From Polyangiaceae bacterium (GTDB taxonomy: Bacteria; Myxococcota_A; Polyangia; Polyangiales; Polyangiaceae), in the NCBI GenBank assembly GCA_016933275.1, contig JAFGBI010000074.1:1-49950 (forward strand): DNA of 49,950 bases, given 5' to 3'. The first letter of the stretch is position 1, and every line of letters starts with the position of its first letter. The position numbers and the translations under genes were made by a program. Below the pieces are notes generated by a model. That model was given only the letters and a program-made list of their open reading frames with translations, did not search any database and was not told the DNA's origin. This document shows, piece by piece, positions 17,464 to 27,152 of the stretch.

Positions 17464-18201
17464 ATGCCACCAAATCTCGTCCCCGCGGGATCCCAGCTTC
17501 CCGCTCTCCGTCACGAGATCACGCACGGGCCATCCTTCGCGATGCTCCGCGTCGATCTAGAATCCGGACAGTCCGTGGTCGCCGAGGCTGGCGTCATGGT
17601 CGCCCGCAATCAGTCCGTCGGCATGGAGGCGAAGCTCAACGCACCGCGGTCGGGCGGATTCTTCGCCATCTTGAAGGCGCTGTTCGTCGCGGTCATTCGC
17701 AAGTACGTGGGTGGTGAGACCTTCATCGTCAACCATTTCACGGCGAACCAACAGCGAGGAAGCGTCTGGTTGGCCCCCGCGATGTCCGGGCACGTCGCGT
17801 ACCGCCGCATGAATGGCGAGAAGCTCACCCTCTCCACCGGCGCCTATCTCGCGCACGCCGGCGAGGTCGACCTCGGCCTCAAGTTCGGCGGGCTCCAGAG
17901 CTTGCTCGCCAAGGAGGGGGCGTTCTTCCTCGAGGTGTCCGGCTTCGGTGACCTCTGGTTCACTAGCTACGGTGGCATCGAGGCGGTCGACGTGAACGGC
18001 GACTTCGTGGTCGATAACGGGCACCTCGTGGGCTACGAGGGGAACCTCGGCCTCACCATTGGTACGGCCGGCGGCGGGCTGATGGGGATGGTGGCCTCCG
18101 GCGAGGGGCTCGTGTGCAAGTTCAACGGCCAGGGTCGCGTCTACTTGCAGAGCCGCAACCAGGGCTCCCTGGTGGGTTGGCTCACTCCGATGATGGGCTG
18201 A
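17464..18201 (+). CDS. AIM24-family protein, paralogue 1
   Basis: A 245-aa protein of the AIM24/TIGR00266 family, a double beta-sandwich found in bacteria and in mitochondria. Family landmarks are EITHGPSFAMLRV with QSVVAEAGVMVA at the N terminus, LSTGAYLAHAG in the middle, WFTSYGGIEAVDV, and the signature SGEGLVCKFNGQGRVYLQSRN near the C terminus. It is the first of three tandem same-strand paralogues and has the longest N terminus. The biochemical role of the family is not established. It starts 152 bp from the start of the divergent transporter gene, so a promoter should lie in that gap. Confidence 0.9.
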   Translation: MPPNLVPAGSQLPALRHEITHGPSFAMLRVDLESGQSVVAEAGVMVARNQSVGMEAKLNAPRSGGFFAILKALFVAVIRKYVGGETFIVNHFTANQQRGSVWLAPAMSGHVAYRRMNGEKLTLSTGAYLAHAGEVDLGLKFGGLQSLLAKEGAFFLEVSGFGDLWFTSYGGIEAVDVNGDFVVDNGHLVGYEGNLGLTIGTAGGGLMGMVASGEGLVCKFNGQGRVYLQSRNQGSLVGWLTPMMG

Positions 18202-18214
18202 GAGGAGACACGAG

Positions 18215-18886
18215 ATGGAGATCGATATCCTGTATCGGCCTGCGCACTCGCTGGCCCGCGTTCACCTCGCCCCGGGCGAGGCCGTCCTCGCCGAGTCCGG
18301 GGCGATGGTCGGCATGTCCACCAACGTGCAGATGCAGACGCAATCGGGAGGCTTCGGCAAGGGGCTCCTGAGGATGTTCGGCGGCGAGTCCTTCTTCCGC
18401 AACACCTTCACGGCCCAGGGAGCGCCCGGCGAGGTGCTCCTCGCCCAATCTCTCTGCGGAGACATGGCCATCCTCGACATGTCGCAGTACGGGTATTGCA
18501 TCACCAGCGCATCGTTCGTCGCGTCCACGCCGAACGTCGAGATCAACACGAAGGTGGCCGGCTTCCGCGGCTTCTTCTCCGGCGAGGGGATGTTCGTGCT
18601 CCAGGCGACGGCCGCGAGCCCGGGCAAGGTCCTCGTGGGCGCGTTCGGCGGGATCCAGGAGGTCTACTGCGATGGAAACATCGTGATCGACACCGGGCAC
18701 CTCGTGGCCTGGGACGCCGCCCTGCAGTACAAGGTCGGCAAGAGCGCGTCGGGCTGGATCGGTTCGTTCCTCTCCGGCGAAGGCCTGGTGTGCCACTTCA
18801 CGGGGCAGGGCCGCATCTGGATCCAGAGCCGCAACCCGGCCGAATACGGCCACAACGTGGGGGCAATGCTCCCGCCCCGGAAGTGA
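18215..18886 (+). CDS. AIM24-family protein, paralogue 2
   Basis: A 223-aa AIM24-family protein. It has HSLARVHLAPGEAVLAESGAMVG at the N terminus (landmarks AESGAMVG), GGESFFRNTF, VLVGAFGGIQEV, DTGHLVAWD, and the signature LSGEGLVCHFTGQGRIWIQSRN. It begins 13 bp after the first paralogue with a GAGGAGA ribosome site, so the two are one transcript. The paralogues differ in the core but keep the same motif order, suggesting duplication followed by divergence and perhaps a hetero-oligomer. Function is not established. Confidence 0.92.
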   Translation: MEIDILYRPAHSLARVHLAPGEAVLAESGAMVGMSTNVQMQTQSGGFGKGLLRMFGGESFFRNTFTAQGAPGEVLLAQSLCGDMAILDMSQYGYCITSASFVASTPNVEINTKVAGFRGFFSGEGMFVLQATAASPGKVLVGAFGGIQEVYCDGNIVIDTGHLVAWDAALQYKVGKSASGWIGSFLSGEGLVCHFTGQGRIWIQSRNPAEYGHNVGAMLPPRK

Positions 18887-18899
18887 GAGGAGGCCCGCG

Positions 18900-19580
18900 A
18901 TGCAGTTCGATCTTCTGCAGAAGCCAGACTTCACCATGGTCCGTGCGGTCTTCCAACAGCCGGGCGAACAGCTCTTGGTCGAGGCGTCCGCCATGGTGGC
19001 GAAGGACGCTGGGGTCGAGATGAAGACCCAGCTACAGGGCGGGATCCTCGCCGCTGCCAAACGCAGGATGCTCGGCGGCGAGAGCCTCTTTCAGAACACC
19101 TTCACGGCGACCGCGCCCGGCCAGCGCCTGTACCTCGCACCAGCACCCGAGGGCGACGTCGAGTCCGTGCAGTGCGACGGCGCCACACCCATCTTCCTCA
19201 ACTCGGGCGCCTTCGTGGCGTGCGTACCCACCGTGCGGATCGACACCAAATGGGGCGGGGCGAAGGGCTTCTTCAGCGGCGCGGGGTTGGTCCTGTTGAA
19301 GGCCGAGGGACAGGGGCAGCTGTTCTTCTCGTCCTACGGCGGCATCCACGCCATCGACGTCGGCCCGGGCGGGTACATCTGCGACACTGGCCACATCGTC
19401 GGCTTCGCCGGCGGCCTACAGTACACCGTGCAGAAGATGGGTGGTCTCAAGAGCCTATTTTTCAGCGGAGAGGGCCTCGTCTGCAACTTCCAGGGCCAAG
19501 GACGCCTCTGGCTCTCCACCCGCAACCCGGGGTCGCTGGCAAGCTTCCTCCAGCCGTTCCGCCCCACCGGCTCGTCCTGA
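18900..19580 (+). CDS. AIM24-family protein, paralogue 3
   Basis: A 226-aa AIM24-family protein and third member of the array. It shows FTMVRAVFQQPGEQLLVEASAMV at the N terminus (landmark EASAMVAK), GGESLFQNTFTA, FFSSYGGIHAID, CDTGHIVGFAGG, and FSGEGLVCNFQGQGRLWLSTRN. It starts 13 bp after paralogue 2, behind an AGGAGG ribosome site. It converges on the pseudokinase-DsbA gene about 130 bp downstream; no terminator with a T-run is visible in that gap. Confidence 0.92.
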   Translation: MQFDLLQKPDFTMVRAVFQQPGEQLLVEASAMVAKDAGVEMKTQLQGGILAAAKRRMLGGESLFQNTFTATAPGQRLYLAPAPEGDVESVQCDGATPIFLNSGAFVACVPTVRIDTKWGGAKGFFSGAGLVLLKAEGQGQLFFSSYGGIHAIDVGPGGYICDTGHIVGFAGGLQYTVQKMGGLKSLFFSGEGLVCNFQGQGRLWLSTRNPGSLASFLQPFRPTGSS

Positions 19581-19712
19581 CGCAACGATGCCAGCCCACC
19601 CCGGCTCCACCCCTCACCCGGTGCGGAGCCCATTGCAAGGACCCGATGGCGGACGCGGCTAACGGCGTGCCATCTGGCGCTGCCGCAGCTCCTCGGTGAC
19701 GTCTTCCGCCAA

Positions 19713-22208
19713 CTACGGACCGGAGGCGACGGGGGCCGCCGCGCCCTTGGCTTCCGAGCCTCCGGGCTCCTTGGCGTCGGCCATGAGCCGCTCGTAGATC
19801 CGCATGCGGGGAACACCCTCGGTCTCGAGCGCGCGGGCCGCCGCCAGGCGCTCGGCAAAGACCGCCTCGAACCGTTCACTCGGCTCGGCACCGGTGACCC
19901 GCTGGCCATTGATGAAGAAGGTGGGGCTGCCGCGGACCTCGAGTGCGGCGGCCTCGGCCAAGCTCTTCCCGGTCCGTTCCTCGAGCTGGATGGCCATGGC
20001 GTCCGCCGGGGGCCAGGACAGGCCGAGCCCCGTGGCGATCCCCTGGAGGTCGATGTCGTCGAGCGCGGCGGCGGCGAAGAGCGCGTCGTGCGCCCGAAAG
20101 AAGCCGGTATTGCCGCGCCCGGCGAAGGCGAGACGGGCGAGCATGGCCGCGGGCTTGCCCCGCGGATGGTCGGGGAGCGGGTTGTCCTTCCAGACCCACC
20201 GGATGTCGACGGGGTGCTGCTCACGCAGCTGCCCCACCATCGCCCGGGCACGGGCGCAGGAAGAGCAGGCGAAATCGCCGAACTCCACGATGGTGACGAG
20301 CGCGTCCGCGGGCCCCATGACCGGATCGTCGGGTTGGACGGCGACTCGCCAGATGGTGCCGTCGTCAGCGCTGACCAGCGATCGCGCCGACGAGGCCGCA
20401 AAGGGCGCTCCGCTCGCCGACGAGTTGGCGGCGACCCGCTCGACGTAGACGCGTGAGCGGGGAGTCCCCCCGTCCATCAGGCGACGCCCCGCGACCAGCT
20501 CGGCCTCGATCACCTCGCGGTACTTGGCCTCCGGCGCGACTCCGCGGATCTCGATCCCGTTGATGAAGCAGGTCGGTGTCCCGTCGACCCCGAGGCGCTT
20601 GCCGAGCGCGATGTCGAGGTCGACCTTCCGGCGCGGGCGCCCGCTCACCAGAGCCTCTTGGTAGCTCTGCTGCGGCGCGCCGGCGGAGACGGCCCAGGCC
20701 GCGAGTTCGTCTCGGCCCAGCTCCTCTTGGTGGGAGAACACTAGGTCATAGAAATGGAAGAACGCTTCGCTGCCCCGTGGCCCACCCCCCGCGCCAAGAA
20801 AGGTGGCGACCCCCGCCTCGTGAGCCGGGCGGGCATTGGGGTGGGACGGGAGCGGATAGTGCTTCCAGACGACACGCAGCTCGGTCGGGGCGAATTCCTT
20901 CCGCAGGCCGGCGAAGACAATGTTCGCCTGCGCGCAGAAGGGACAGGCGAAATCCCCAAAGACGACCATAGTGACCGGCGCATCCGCAGCGCCGGAAATC
21001 GGATCGTCGGCGCCCACGGCGATGGCGGCGAAGGCATGGCCCGGATCGACCGCGCTCGCGACCGTTTCGACGGCGGTGGCACTGGGAACCGGTACGGAGC
21101 GCTTCGCCTCGAAGTACACCACGCCCGCCGCGACGCCGACCACCGCGAGAGCAGCGAGGGCGAGGAGGGCCAGCCCGACGACCAGAGCCAACCCGAACGC
21201 CGACGGCCTCCGGCCCTCTGTCGAGCCCATGGGTGCCGACGCCATCTCCGGAGGGGGTTCCCAGGCCGACACTGGCGCGTCCGCGGAGAACGGCTCCGCG
21301 ACGGTCTCCACCACGCTCTCCGCCCCGACCTCCGGTGCCCCAGGGAGCGCCACCCTCCCCTTGGGCCAACCCTCCCGCGGTCCAACCAGGAGCGAGCTGA
21401 GGTTGCGGGCCGCGTTGCCGAAGGAGAGACGCTTCCCCGGGACGGGGTAGACGCAGGCCAGGAACCACTCGTCGAACCCGTTCGGCAGGCGCTCCGCCCA
21501 GGCGGGCCGGAGCAGGCTCGGTCGCCGGGTGATCCCGCTCGCGGAAGGCTTGACGGGATCCCACGACCGCGGCGGTTCGTCGCCCGTGAGCGATGCCAGC
21601 GCGAGCAGCGCCAGACTGAAGACGTCACTCGCTGGCGTGGGGCGGCAGCCGGTGCCACAGAGCTCGGGAGCGACGTAGGGTCCGGCGGCGGAGAGCAGCG
21701 GCTGCGGCAGCTGACCGGCGAGCGCACCGCGCACGAATCCGCGCAGGACAGGCTCGGCGCCGGGACCCTCCGGCAAGACCAGGTTGCGGGGCGAGAGATC
21801 ACCGTGCCCGCGGCCACGATCATGGAGTGTTCGGAGGGGTTCGGGGAGCGCGCGCACGATCCCCGCGACCTCGGCCAGCGCCAACGGTCCCCGTGCCTCG
21901 AGCCGATGAGCGAGCGACGGACCGGGATCCTCGGCCGTGGTGATGAACGGGATCTGCGTGGCCGGGTCCTCGTCCACCTCGAACACTCGCAGGATCCGTC
22001 GGTCGAGCGTCGCGGTCGCGATGGCACCCGCCGCAGCCAGGAACGCCACCCGTGCGTTCGGAGTCGCCACCAGCCCCGGAGACAGCACCTCCACGATGCA
22101 GGGTTCGCCCGTGCCTCGGCGGCGCGCCCGCCACACTGCGGTGATGCCGTCGTCCGTGACGGGCGCCACCAGCTCGGACTGCCCCAGCGTCATCCCGGGT
22201 CGAAACAT
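19713..22208 (-). CDS. Kinase-like (pseudokinase) - TM - DsbA-like - DsbA-like fusion protein
   Basis: An 831-aa multidomain protein. Residues 1-275 keep a Ser/Thr kinase-like fold: GHGDLSPRNLVL at 134-145 replaces HRDxKxxN, and VAPEL at 179-183 matches APE. However, the VAIK lysine is absent (EPCIVEVLSPG), DFG is replaced by RGFV, and no glycine-rich loop is visible, so catalysis is doubtful. A membrane helix spans about 337-364. Two extracytoplasmic thioredoxin-fold DsbA/DSBA-like domains follow. The first has CPFC at 422-425 and cis-Pro GTPTCFING near 543; the second has CSSC at 648-651 and GSPTFFING near 760. The likely start is MFRPGM at 22208; an ATG at 22220 is possible. It may couple cytosolic sensing to envelope disulfide chemistry, which is inference. 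Confidence 0.85.
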   Translation of the reverse strand: MFRPGMTLGQSELVAPVTDDGITAVWRARRRGTGEPCIVEVLSPGLVATPNARVAFLAAAGAIATATLDRRILRVFEVDEDPATQIPFITTAEDPGPSLAHRLEARGPLALAEVAGIVRALPEPLRTLHDRGRGHGDLSPRNLVLPEGPGAEPVLRGFVRGALAGQLPQPLLSAAGPYVAPELCGTGCRPTPASDVFSLALLALASLTGDEPPRSWDPVKPSASGITRRPSLLRPAWAERLPNGFDEWFLACVYPVPGKRLSFGNAARNLSSLLVGPREGWPKGRVALPGAPEVGAESVVETVAEPFSADAPVSAWEPPPEMASAPMGSTEGRRPSAFGLALVVGLALLALAALAVVGVAAGVVYFEAKRSVPVPSATAVETVASAVDPGHAFAAIAVGADDPISGAADAPVTMVVFGDFACPFCAQANIVFAGLRKEFAPTELRVVWKHYPLPSHPNARPAHEAGVATFLGAGGGPRGSEAFFHFYDLVFSHQEELGRDELAAWAVSAGAPQQSYQEALVSGRPRRKVDLDIALGKRLGVDGTPTCFINGIEIRGVAPEAKYREVIEAELVAGRRLMDGGTPRSRVYVERVAANSSASGAPFAASSARSLVSADDGTIWRVAVQPDDPVMGPADALVTIVEFGDFACSSCARARAMVGQLREQHPVDIRWVWKDNPLPDHPRGKPAAMLARLAFAGRGNTGFFRAHDALFAAAALDDIDLQGIATGLGLSWPPADAMAIQLEERTGKSLAEAAALEVRGSPTFFINGQRVTGAEPSERFEAVFAERLAAARALETEGVPRMRIYERLMADAKEPGGSEAKGAAAPVASGP

Positions 22209-22266
22209 GGTGGCGAGCATACCCTGGCCGCCGCGTGACAGGCGACCCCGAGAAGGATGGGCGCCC

Positions 22267-24168
22267 TCAACGCACCTGGTCACCCCAACAATGCACGCGG
22301 AGGTCCCTTTGCCCGATGGCACAGCCGTGGCCACTGCCCACCGCGAGGGCGGCGAACGAGCCGCTGGGGGGCACAGCTTGGCCCTCTCCGTTGTCACCCC
22401 AGCAGGCCGCCGTGCCGTCCGCACGGATACCGCAGCTGTGAACATCCCCCGGAGCAACCGCCGTGAACGTCCCCGCTGGCGGCGAGGCCTGGCCGAAGTC
22501 GTTGTCGCCCCAGCAGACCAGGCTGCCCTCCACGCCGATGCCACAGCTGTGACCCCCACCCGCGGTGACGGCCGCGAACAGCCCGCCCGGTGGCGAGGCC
22601 TGGTTCTCCTCGTCCCGCCCCCAACAGGAGAGCGTGCCGTCCATGCGGAGTCCGCAGCTGTGGTAGGAGCCCGCTGCGATCCCGCGGAAGGTGCCATCGA
22701 GCGGGGAGGCCTGACCGGCCCCGTTCTCGCCCCAACAGGCGAGCGTGCCGTCCCTTCGGATCCCGCAATCGTGCCAGGCGCCGGCGGCGATCGCCGCGAA
22801 TTCGCCGCCGGGGGGCAGGGTCCCATCACTGTACTCGAAGCCCCAGCAGGCCAGGGTGCCATCGGTGCGTAGGGCGCAGTTGTGGTAGCTGCCCGCCGCC
22901 ACCGCCAGGAACGCACCCTCGGGGGGTGAAGTCTGGTCGCGCTCGTTCCGGCCCCAGCAGGTGAGGGTGAGGTCCGTGCGGATACCGCAGCTGTGGTGTC
23001 CGCTCGCCGCGATCACCCTGAACATCCCTGCCGGCGGCGAGGCCTGGCCGACGCTGTCGAGCCCCCAACACACGAGCCTGCCATTGGCCCGAACCCCGCA
23101 GTTGTGGTTGGCCCCGGCCACCAGCGCCGAGAACTCCCCCTGGGGAGGTGCGGACTGGCCGTGCGCATCGTTCCCCCAACAGGCGAGCGTGCCATCCGGA
23201 CGGATGCCGCAACCGTGGTGGTCGCCAAGCGCGAGCGCGCCGAACGTCCCCCCCGGAGGCGAGGATTCATCGTCGTCGTCGAGTCCCCAGCAGACCAGCG
23301 TCCCGTTCGTGCGGATCCCACAGCTGTGATCGCCGCCCCCCGCGATCGCCCTGAACACCCCGGTGGGCGGGAGAGACCGACCTTCGGCGTGGTCGCCCCA
23401 GCAGGCCAGGGTTCCGTCGGCGCGGATGCCGCAGGTGTGGTTGGCGCCCGACGCGACCGCGCGGAACGCCCCGGCAGGCGGCGAGGACTGCCCGAACTCG
23501 TCGCTGCCCCAGCAGGCGAGATCCCCGTTGGTGCGAACGCCACAGCCATGGAACCGACCCATGGCGACCGCGGCGAATTCCCCGGCGGGCGGCGAAGATT
23601 GGCCCTCGGCGTCGCGCCCCCAACAGGCCAGGGTTCCGTCCGGATGGATGCCGCAGCCATGGTAGGCGCCCGCTCCCATCGCGGTGAATATCCCCTCCGG
23701 GGGCGACCCCTGGCCGTACTGGTCGTTGCCCCAACAGGTCGGAGTGCCGTCCGTGCGCACGACGCAGGTGTGCAAGAGCCCCGCCGCGACGATCCTGGTC
23801 CCGAGCTCACAACGGTCGCCGAAGAACCCCGGCAGGCAGCCGCAGATCGCGCGCCCCCGATGCGGGAGGCATTCGCCGCCGTTCTCGCAGGGACTCGGCG
23901 CGCAGAGCGTGGGCGTTCCTGCCTCGCCCGCGGCCCCACTCTCACCCGCCCCCCCCGGAGCCGCGCCCCCGCCACCCGAGCCACCGGCGATCCCCGGACC
24001 TTGTGCCCCCACGCTACCGCCATTGGCAGCGCCCCTGCCAGCAGCGCCCGCCGCCCGCGTCTCGCCCGCGGCTTCTGGGTCGAGCAATACGGTGCGTCCC
24101 CCACAACCGAGGAGGACGCCGATCACCCAGGCTGGAACCCAGCAGAAACGATGGACCACGGCGTTCAC
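22267..24168 (-). CDS. RCC1-like repeat surface lipoprotein with EGF-like module
   Basis: A 633-aa predicted lipoprotein. The signal ends VIGVLLGC and is followed by a Gly/Ala-rich stalk. It has one EGF-like module ([12 protein letters not shown]...[12 protein letters not shown]) and then 13 full plus one shortened repeat of about 37 residues. The consensus is close to [37 protein letters not shown]. These are the short RCC1-type (RCC1_2-like) beta-propeller blades with two conserved Cys each. The GTG at 24168 is preferred because it overlaps the galE TGA (GTGA), giving coupling; an ATG at 24219 inside galE would add 17 residues. Surface adhesion or protein binding is a reasonable guess, but no ligand is known. 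Confidence 0.85.
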   Translation of the reverse strand: MNAVVHRFCWVPAWVIGVLLGCGGRTVLLDPEAAGETRAAGAAGRGAANGGSVGAQGPGIAGGSGGGGAAPGGAGESGAAGEAGTPTLCAPSPCENGGECLPHRGRAICGCLPGFFGDRCELGTRIVAAGLLHTCVVRTDGTPTCWGNDQYGQGSPPEGIFTAMGAGAYHGCGIHPDGTLACWGRDAEGQSSPPAGEFAAVAMGRFHGCGVRTNGDLACWGSDEFGQSSPPAGAFRAVASGANHTCGIRADGTLACWGDHAEGRSLPPTGVFRAIAGGGDHSCGIRTNGTLVCWGLDDDDESSPPGGTFGALALGDHHGCGIRPDGTLACWGNDAHGQSAPPQGEFSALVAGANHNCGVRANGRLVCWGLDSVGQASPPAGMFRVIAASGHHSCGIRTDLTLTCWGRNERDQTSPPEGAFLAVAAGSYHNCALRTDGTLACWGFEYSDGTLPPGGEFAAIAAGAWHDCGIRRDGTLACWGENGAGQASPLDGTFRGIAAGSYHSCGLRMDGTLSCWGRDEENQASPPGGLFAAVTAGGGHSCGIGVEGSLVCWGDNDFGQASPPAGTFTAVAPGDVHSCGIRADGTAACWGDNGEGQAVPPSGSFAALAVGSGHGCAIGQRDLRVHCWGDQVR

Positions 24169-25178
24169 GTCCCGAAGCCGGCAGGGTTCTGCGACTGCCA
24201 GCGCCAGGCGTCGGCACACATCTCATCGAGGGTTCGCCGCGCAACCCACCCGAGCTCACGGCCCGCCCGGTCCACATTCGCGAAGCATTCGGCGACGTCG
24301 CCCGACCGGCGAGGCACCACCCGGTAGGGGACCTGGCGCCCGCTCGCCCGCTCGAAGGCCGCCACGACTTCAAGGACGCTATGACCTCGCCCGGTCCCGA
24401 GGTTGTAGGTGGCGAGCCCCGGCCGCGCAGCAAGCAGGTCGAGGCTCTTGAGGTGACCGAGCGCGAGGTCGACCACGTGGATGTAGTCCCGCACGCCGGT
24501 CCCGTCTCGCGTGGGATAGTCCGCACCGAAGACGCTGAGCTCGGGACGCTGACCCACCGCCACTTGCGCCACGAACGGCATGAGGTTGTTGGGGATCCCG
24601 CGGGGGTCCTCCCCGATCTGACCGCTCGCGTGGGCCCCGACAGGGTTGAAATAGCGGAGCAGCACCATGCTCCAACGCGGATCCGCTCGATGAAGGTCGC
24701 GGAGGATCTCTTCGATCATCAACTTGGTGCGACCGTAGGGATTCGTCGCCCCAACCGGGAAATCCTCGGTGATGGGGACCGCGTGCGGCTCACCGTACAC
24801 TGTCGCCGACGAGCTATAGACGAGGCTTCTGACCTCGTGGCGCGCCATCGCCTCGAGGAGCACGAGCGTGCCCCCGATGTTGTTCTCGTAGTAGCGCAGC
24901 GGGACCGAGACGGACTCGCCCACGGCCTTCAGCCCAGCGAAGTGGATCACCGCATCGTGGCGCCGCGCCCCGAACGGTCGATCGAGCCCCGCCCCGTCGC
25001 GGATGTCGAGTTGGTAGAAATCCACCGGCCTCCCCGCGAGCCGGGCCACCCGACGCAACGACTCCTCGCTGCTGTTGACCAGGCTGTCGACAACGGTCAC
25101 CACATGCCCGGCCGCGAGGAGCTCGACGACCGTGTGGCTGCCGATGAAACCTGCGCCGCCCGTCACCAGAACGTTCAT
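24165..25178 (-). CDS. galE: UDP-glucose 4-epimerase
   Basis: A 337-aa extended SDR interconverting UDP-glucose and UDP-galactose with bound NAD. It has GGAGFIGS (7-14), [17 protein letters not shown] (the typical Gal[12 protein letters not shown] motif), YSSSATVYG (catalytic Ser region), YGRTK (catalytic Tyr/Lys), [11 protein letters not shown] and [10 protein letters not shown]. Length and motif order are standard. An AGGA ribosome site sits 7 nt before the ATG. Its stop overlaps the start of the RCC1-like lipoprotein gene. The product would feed surface polysaccharide or galactose metabolism. Confidence 0.96.
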   Translation of the reverse strand: MNVLVTGGAGFIGSHTVVELLAAGHVVTVVDSLVNSSEESLRRVARLAGRPVDFYQLDIRDGAGLDRPFGARRHDAVIHFAGLKAVGESVSVPLRYYENNIGGTLVLLEAMARHEVRSLVYSSSATVYGEPHAVPITEDFPVGATNPYGRTKLMIEEILRDLHRADPRWSMVLLRYFNPVGAHASGQIGEDPRGIPNNLMPFVAQVAVGQRPELSVFGADYPTRDGTGVRDYIHVVDLALGHLKSLDLLAARPGLATYNLGTGRGHSVLEVVAAFERASGRQVPYRVVPRRSGDVAECFANVDRAGRELGWVARRTLDEMCADAWRWQSQNPAGFGT

Positions 25179-25238
25179 GTGCGATCCTGCTCCTGAGCTC
25201 CGTTGGTACCCGGGCGACGGTGCCCGACGCCGGGGTCA

Positions 25239-25604
25239 GGATACACAAGCACCGGGCGGTGCGTCACCAGTCCCCGCGGACCAGGTGGTTCGGTCGGTAG
25301 ACGGCGCCATCCATGGGGTCGATCGCGCGAGAAGAAGCTCGGGATAGCGTGGGTTGGCGGCGAATAGGGGATTCTCGAGGCCGCAGACACGAACCCCGTT
25401 CCCCACGTCGTCGCACATGCCGACCGGAGTGGCCGGGCTCGCCGGATCGATCACGCAGTCCCCGTCGCCCTCACGGCTCCGTCCATGGATCCGCGTCGAC
25501 CGGAGACCATTCGCGTATTTGGCGGTCGGGTAGAGGAGGCGGGACGGCGGTGACGGCCATCCGTGCTCGGGATCCCGCCACTTCGCCTCAGGGATCGGGA
25601 AGAC
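25239..25604 (-). other. In-frame open extension after the GH8 stop codon
   Basis: Immediately after the GH8 TGA (25605-25607) the same frame stays open for 122 codons, to a stop at 25236-25238. The conceptual product reads like protein rather than noise (for example EAKWRDPEHGWPSPP, LYPTAKYANG, CGLENPLFAANPRYPELL), with three Cys and third-position GC of about 75 percent. No convincing start lies inside it, apart from a GTG at 25454 without a good ribosome site. It could be a severed C-terminal part of GH8, a remnant of another gene, or chance openness in GC-rich DNA. The rest of the galE-GH8 gap shows nothing else. Confidence 0.3.
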
Positions 25605-27152
25605 TCACGGATCGGGGACCATCTCCCCCGACATCATGAGCAGCGAGAGGGCGGTCCAGGAGGTCTGATAGTAGATGGTCCCGTTCATGAGGTCGCCCGT
25701 CACCACCAGGGACCAGGCCGAATCGAGCTCGGCCTGCCACCTTGGATCGCTCATGAAGGCCACACCCGCGGGACCGACGAACGACGCGGCCTGCTCGGGG
25801 AAGTCGTTCTCCGGTCGTGGAGTGCCGTCGAGATCATAGCCATTCTCGATGTTGGCCACCCCCACCCCAGCGTAAAACGCCGCGATCTCGTCGAGGTAGG
25901 CCTTCGCCCGCGGCTCGCCGAACCAGCACCAGTCCTGACCGACGCGGAATGGCGTGCGCGTCGAGTCGTTCTGGAAGTGGGTGGGGGCGCCATCGAACGC
26001 CGACACGAGGTTGCCCTGCGAGTCCGACCAGGCGGGCACAAGGCCATTGTCCGTATTGCCGAGAGCGTCGTTCAGGGTCCGCTCGAGAATGGTGTAGTTG
26101 CCCTCGATGACCGCGTTCCACCCCGCAACGTTGTCCGTCACCTCGCCGAAAACCCGGAAATAGGCGGGCGCAAAGTAGGAGAGGTTGGTGATGTCGCGAC
26201 CGCCCCACGCGTCCCCGGGGAGCCACATGGCCCCGCGCCCCTGATCCACCTCATGCTCCCACATCGCCTCGATCGTGCGGACGGCGAGCGTGAGATAGTC
26301 CTCGTCGAGAGTGCCGCGGCCGCCCCAGCGCCGGTGCGCCATGACGAGGGCGAACGCGATGTCCTCGTCGCCGTCGCTGGCCGCGCCGGTGCCGATCACG
26401 TGCCCGTCCGGATGGACCTCCCAATCCATCAGTCCATTGCCGTTGAGGTAGAGCGCGGCGTAGCGCCAGAGCTCGTCGAAGGTAGCCTGGTCGTCGTGGA
26501 AGACGGCGAGGAGCAGCCCATAGCCCATCCCTTCGGAGACCGTCGAGCCGATCACGGACCCCGAATCCGGCTTCCAGATCCGCAGGTGCCCCTGGGCGCC
26601 ATCTCCCGTCACCACCGTGTCCTTGAAGACCTGGTAGTACGCATGGGCCGCGGCGAAGCCCGCGCCCGCGGGCGACGAACAGTACGATGACGAAGCGGCG
26701 CCGGCCGCTCCGGCAACGGCCGTAGCGCCGGCGCCGGCCATGCCTCCCGACGGGATGGCGCCCCCCGTGCCGACGCCGCCCGACCCAGGGTTGGCTCCGT
26801 CCCCTCCCGTGGCGCCGCTTCCGGGAATGCCGCCGGTCGAGTCCACGCCACCGGTCGGCTCAGCCCCACCGGTGCCACCGGGAAGGCCGCCAGTCGAGGT
26901 GCCTCCGCTGCCGCCGCTCTGACCGGCGCCCCCGGTGGGGCTGGTACCGCCAATCGCCATCACGCCGCCGCTGGTTCCAGCACCGCCGCTGGTACCAGTG
27001 CCGCCCGTGACCCCCACGCCACCCGTGACCCCCGCGCCACCGGTTCCCGCCGCCCCCCCGGACGCCGGTGTGGAGGAGTCGCCACCGCGGTCGCTGCACG
27101 CGAGAACGCAGAGCATCACCCCGGCGATAGCTGCGATGTGGAACGTGCGCAT
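25605..27152 (-). CDS. Glycoside hydrolase family 8 endoglucanase-like stalked lipoprotein
   Basis: A 515-aa predicted surface enzyme. Lipobox VLAC gives lipid at Cys19. A Gly/Thr/Ser stalk of about 125 residues (GGTGG-type repeats) precedes the catalytic domain from about residue 157. GH8 signs are TVSEGMGYGLLLAV, with the likely acid Glu207, DWEVHPDG, SDGDEDIAFAL, AMWLPGDAW, LSYFAPAYFRVFGEV and the closing YYQTSWTALSLLMMSG. Family members cut beta-1,4 linkages in cellulose, lichenan, xylan or chitosan; the exact substrate is unknown. The ATG at 27152 begins a good signal peptide. The frame stays open past the stop for another 122 codons (separate entry). The 183 bp upstream hold no other feature I can support. 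Confidence 0.92.
   Translation of the reverse strand: MRTFHIAAIAGVMLCVLACSDRGGDSSTPASGGAAGTGGAGVTGGVGVTGGTGTSGGAGTSGGVMAIGGTSPTGGAGQSGGSGGTSTGGLPGGTGGAEPTGGVDSTGGIPGSGATGGDGANPGSGGVGTGGAIPSGGMAGAGATAVAGAAGAASSSYCSSPAGAGFAAAHAYYQVFKDTVVTGDGAQGHLRIWKPDSGSVIGSTVSEGMGYGLLLAVFHDDQATFDELWRYAALYLNGNGLMDWEVHPDGHVIGTGAASDGDEDIAFALVMAHRRWGGRGTLDEDYLTLAVRTIEAMWEHEVDQGRGAMWLPGDAWGGRDITNLSYFAPAYFRVFGEVTDNVAGWNAVIEGNYTILERTLNDALGNTDNGLVPAWSDSQGNLVSAFDGAPTHFQNDSTRTPFRVGQDWCWFGEPRAKAYLDEIAAFYAGVGVANIENGYDLDGTPRPENDFPEQAASFVGPAGVAFMSDPRWQAELDSAWSLVVTGDLMNGTIYYQTSWTALSLLMMSGEMVPDP

Noticed and set aside
25605..25607. Programmed TGA readthrough or selenocysteine in the GH8 gene
   Set aside because: No hairpin of SECIS type was seen after the TGA and the GH8 domain is complete before it; a remnant or chance open frame is simpler.
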